A stretch of DNA of 14,307 nt from Methylophaga sp. (GTDB lineage Bacteria > Pseudomonadota > Gammaproteobacteria > Nitrosococcales > Methylophagaceae): the NCBI GenBank assembly GCA_014762585.1, contig JABURN010000258.1:1-14307 (forward strand), read 5' to 3'. Position 1 is the stretch's first letter, and the number at the start of each line of letters is the position of its first letter. The notes below the pieces were generated by a model. The model had not been told where the DNA came from. It worked only from the letters and a program-made list of their open reading frames with translations, and did no database searches. Shown piece by piece: positions 13,631 through 14,307 of the stretch. Made by a program: the position numbers and the translations under genes.

Positions 13631-14307
13631 ATGCGAAAACAGTTATCCATCACACGCCGTAAGCTGGTCAAAAGCCTGGCTGCAGCCAGTCTGGTATTCA
13701 GCACCGGCATGATGTCCGTCACCAGTGCCTACGCCGCACCGGGTGAAATCGAAAAGCCGGAACTCAAATTCGGCTTCATTAAACTCACTGATATGGCACC
13801 ACTGGCCATTGCCTATGAAAAGTTCTTTTTTGAAGACGAAGGACTTTACGTCACGCTGGAAGCCCAGGCCAACTGGAAAGTCTTATTGGATGGCGTCATT
13901 GACGGTACTCTCGATGGTGCTCATATGCTCGCCGGGCAACCACTGGGCGCTACCATTGGATTTGGCACCAAGGCTGACATTATTACCGCATTCAGTATGG
14001 ACTTGAATGGCAACGGTATTACCGTTTCCAATGAAATCTGGGACCAGATGAAACCGAATGTACCCATGGGGGAGGACGGCAAACCTGTGCATCCGATCAG
14101 TGCCGAAGCCTTGAAGCCCGTGGTCGAGTCCTATAAAGCCGAAGGCAAGCCCTTCAATATGGGTATGGTTTTCCCGGTCTCCCCGCATAACTATGAACTC
14201 CGTTACTGCCTGGCTGCCGGTGGTACCCATCCTTGTGTTTCCGCCCCCCATAAAGGGCTACCCGGCGGCATTTTCCAGGCCATGCACTGCCTCTCCTCCC
14301 CCCCCCC
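13631..14307 (+). CDS. nrtA: Nitrate ABC transporter substrate-binding protein, 3' end missing
   Basis: This periplasmic nitrate-binding component is cut by the window end after 225 codons (full-length proteins are roughly twice that). The N-terminus has a twin-arginine signal ([15 protein letters not shown], predicted cleavage after AYA at about 35) with no lipobox cysteine. [20 protein letters not shown], then [19 protein letters not shown] and [19 protein letters not shown] are characteristic of the NrtA/CmpA family. AGGAG lies 6 bases before the ATG. The sigma54-plus-ANTAR leader fits a nitrate-induced transporter operon, with nrtB and nrtC expected beyond the edge. NasS is a close relative, but NasS lacks an export signal. 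Residues after about 196 look corrupted ([12 protein letters not shown], where the family has RYWLAAGG and a glycine), ending in ten Cs. Confidence 0.88.
   Translation, partial: MRKQLSITRRKLVKSLAAASLVFSTGMMSVTSAYAAPGEIEKPELKFGFIKLTDMAPLAIAYEKFFFEDEGLYVTLEAQANWKVLLDGVIDGTLDGAHMLAGQPLGATIGFGTKADIITAFSMDLNGNGITVSNEIWDQMKPNVPMGEDGKPVHPISAEALKPVVESYKAEGKPFNMGMVFPVSPHNYELRYCLAAGGTHPCVSAPHKGLPGGIFQAMHCLSSPP

Noticed and set aside
13631..14307. Substrate-binding protein as NasS, the sensor partner of NasT
   Set aside because: It has a clear twin-arginine export signal; NasS works in the cytoplasm. Its own sigma54-plus-switch leader also fits a transporter gene.
1..14307. CRISPR arrays, insertion sequences, tRNA or rRNA genes, phage genes
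   Set aside because: I found no regularly spaced repeats, transposase-like frames with inverted ends, tRNA cloverleaf sequence or rRNA signature on either strand.

Overview
The window reads as a draft-assembly contig end from a moderate-GC, probably aquatic or marine gammaproteobacterium. The evidence is SlyA/MarR-type and FNR-type operators, the NtrC/sigma54 promoter layout, and the NirB-NirD-NasA plus NasT/NrtA gene set. I cannot fix the genus; an Oceanospirillales or Methylophaga-like lineage is only a guess.

Left part (1-4416). The start of a PepSY-type exported protein gene (minus strand, cut by the window edge) diverges from a small MarR-SnoaL unit. The MarR gene has a textbook sigma70 promoter whose spacer holds a SlyA-like operator. 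A 17-base inverted copy of that operator lies just before the SnoaL-like gene. The predicted MarR mRNA appears leaderless. Convergent to this is an 870-residue membrane GGDEF-EAL protein with a perfect FNR-type box upstream. The 454-base divergent region after it also carries the nirB control region.

Middle part (4417-9826). nirB, nirD and nasA form a tight operon for assimilatory reduction of nitrate to ammonium. It has a sigma54 promoter and ends in a strong terminator.

Right part (9827-14307). Three more sigma54-driven units follow. The first is an outer-membrane porin gene. The second holds an unlisted 37-residue membrane peptide gene, a membrane-anchored NIT-domain nitrate/nitrite sensor gene, and a NasT-like ANTAR regulator gene overlapping it by 4 bases. 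The third is a Tat-exported NrtA-type nitrate-binding protein gene, cut off at the contig end. The last roughly 100 bases look error-laden and end in ten Cs.

How it fits together (inference from sequence). All four nitrogen units have TTGGCA-type -24/-12 promoters and paired NtrC-like sites about 30 bp apart. This suggests that nitrogen limitation switches the whole set on. The porin and nrtA messages also begin with two hexaloop hairpins (loops AACGAC/AACGAA and AACGAC/AAAGAC, A at position 1 and G at 4), the second overlapping an intrinsic terminator. This is the known ANTAR-target antitermination architecture. The nirB operon has no room for such a leader. The picture is a split NasR system: a membrane NIT sensor, rather than NasS, paired with a separate receiver-like ANTAR protein, which gates nitrate entry (porin and ABC transporter) at the RNA level.
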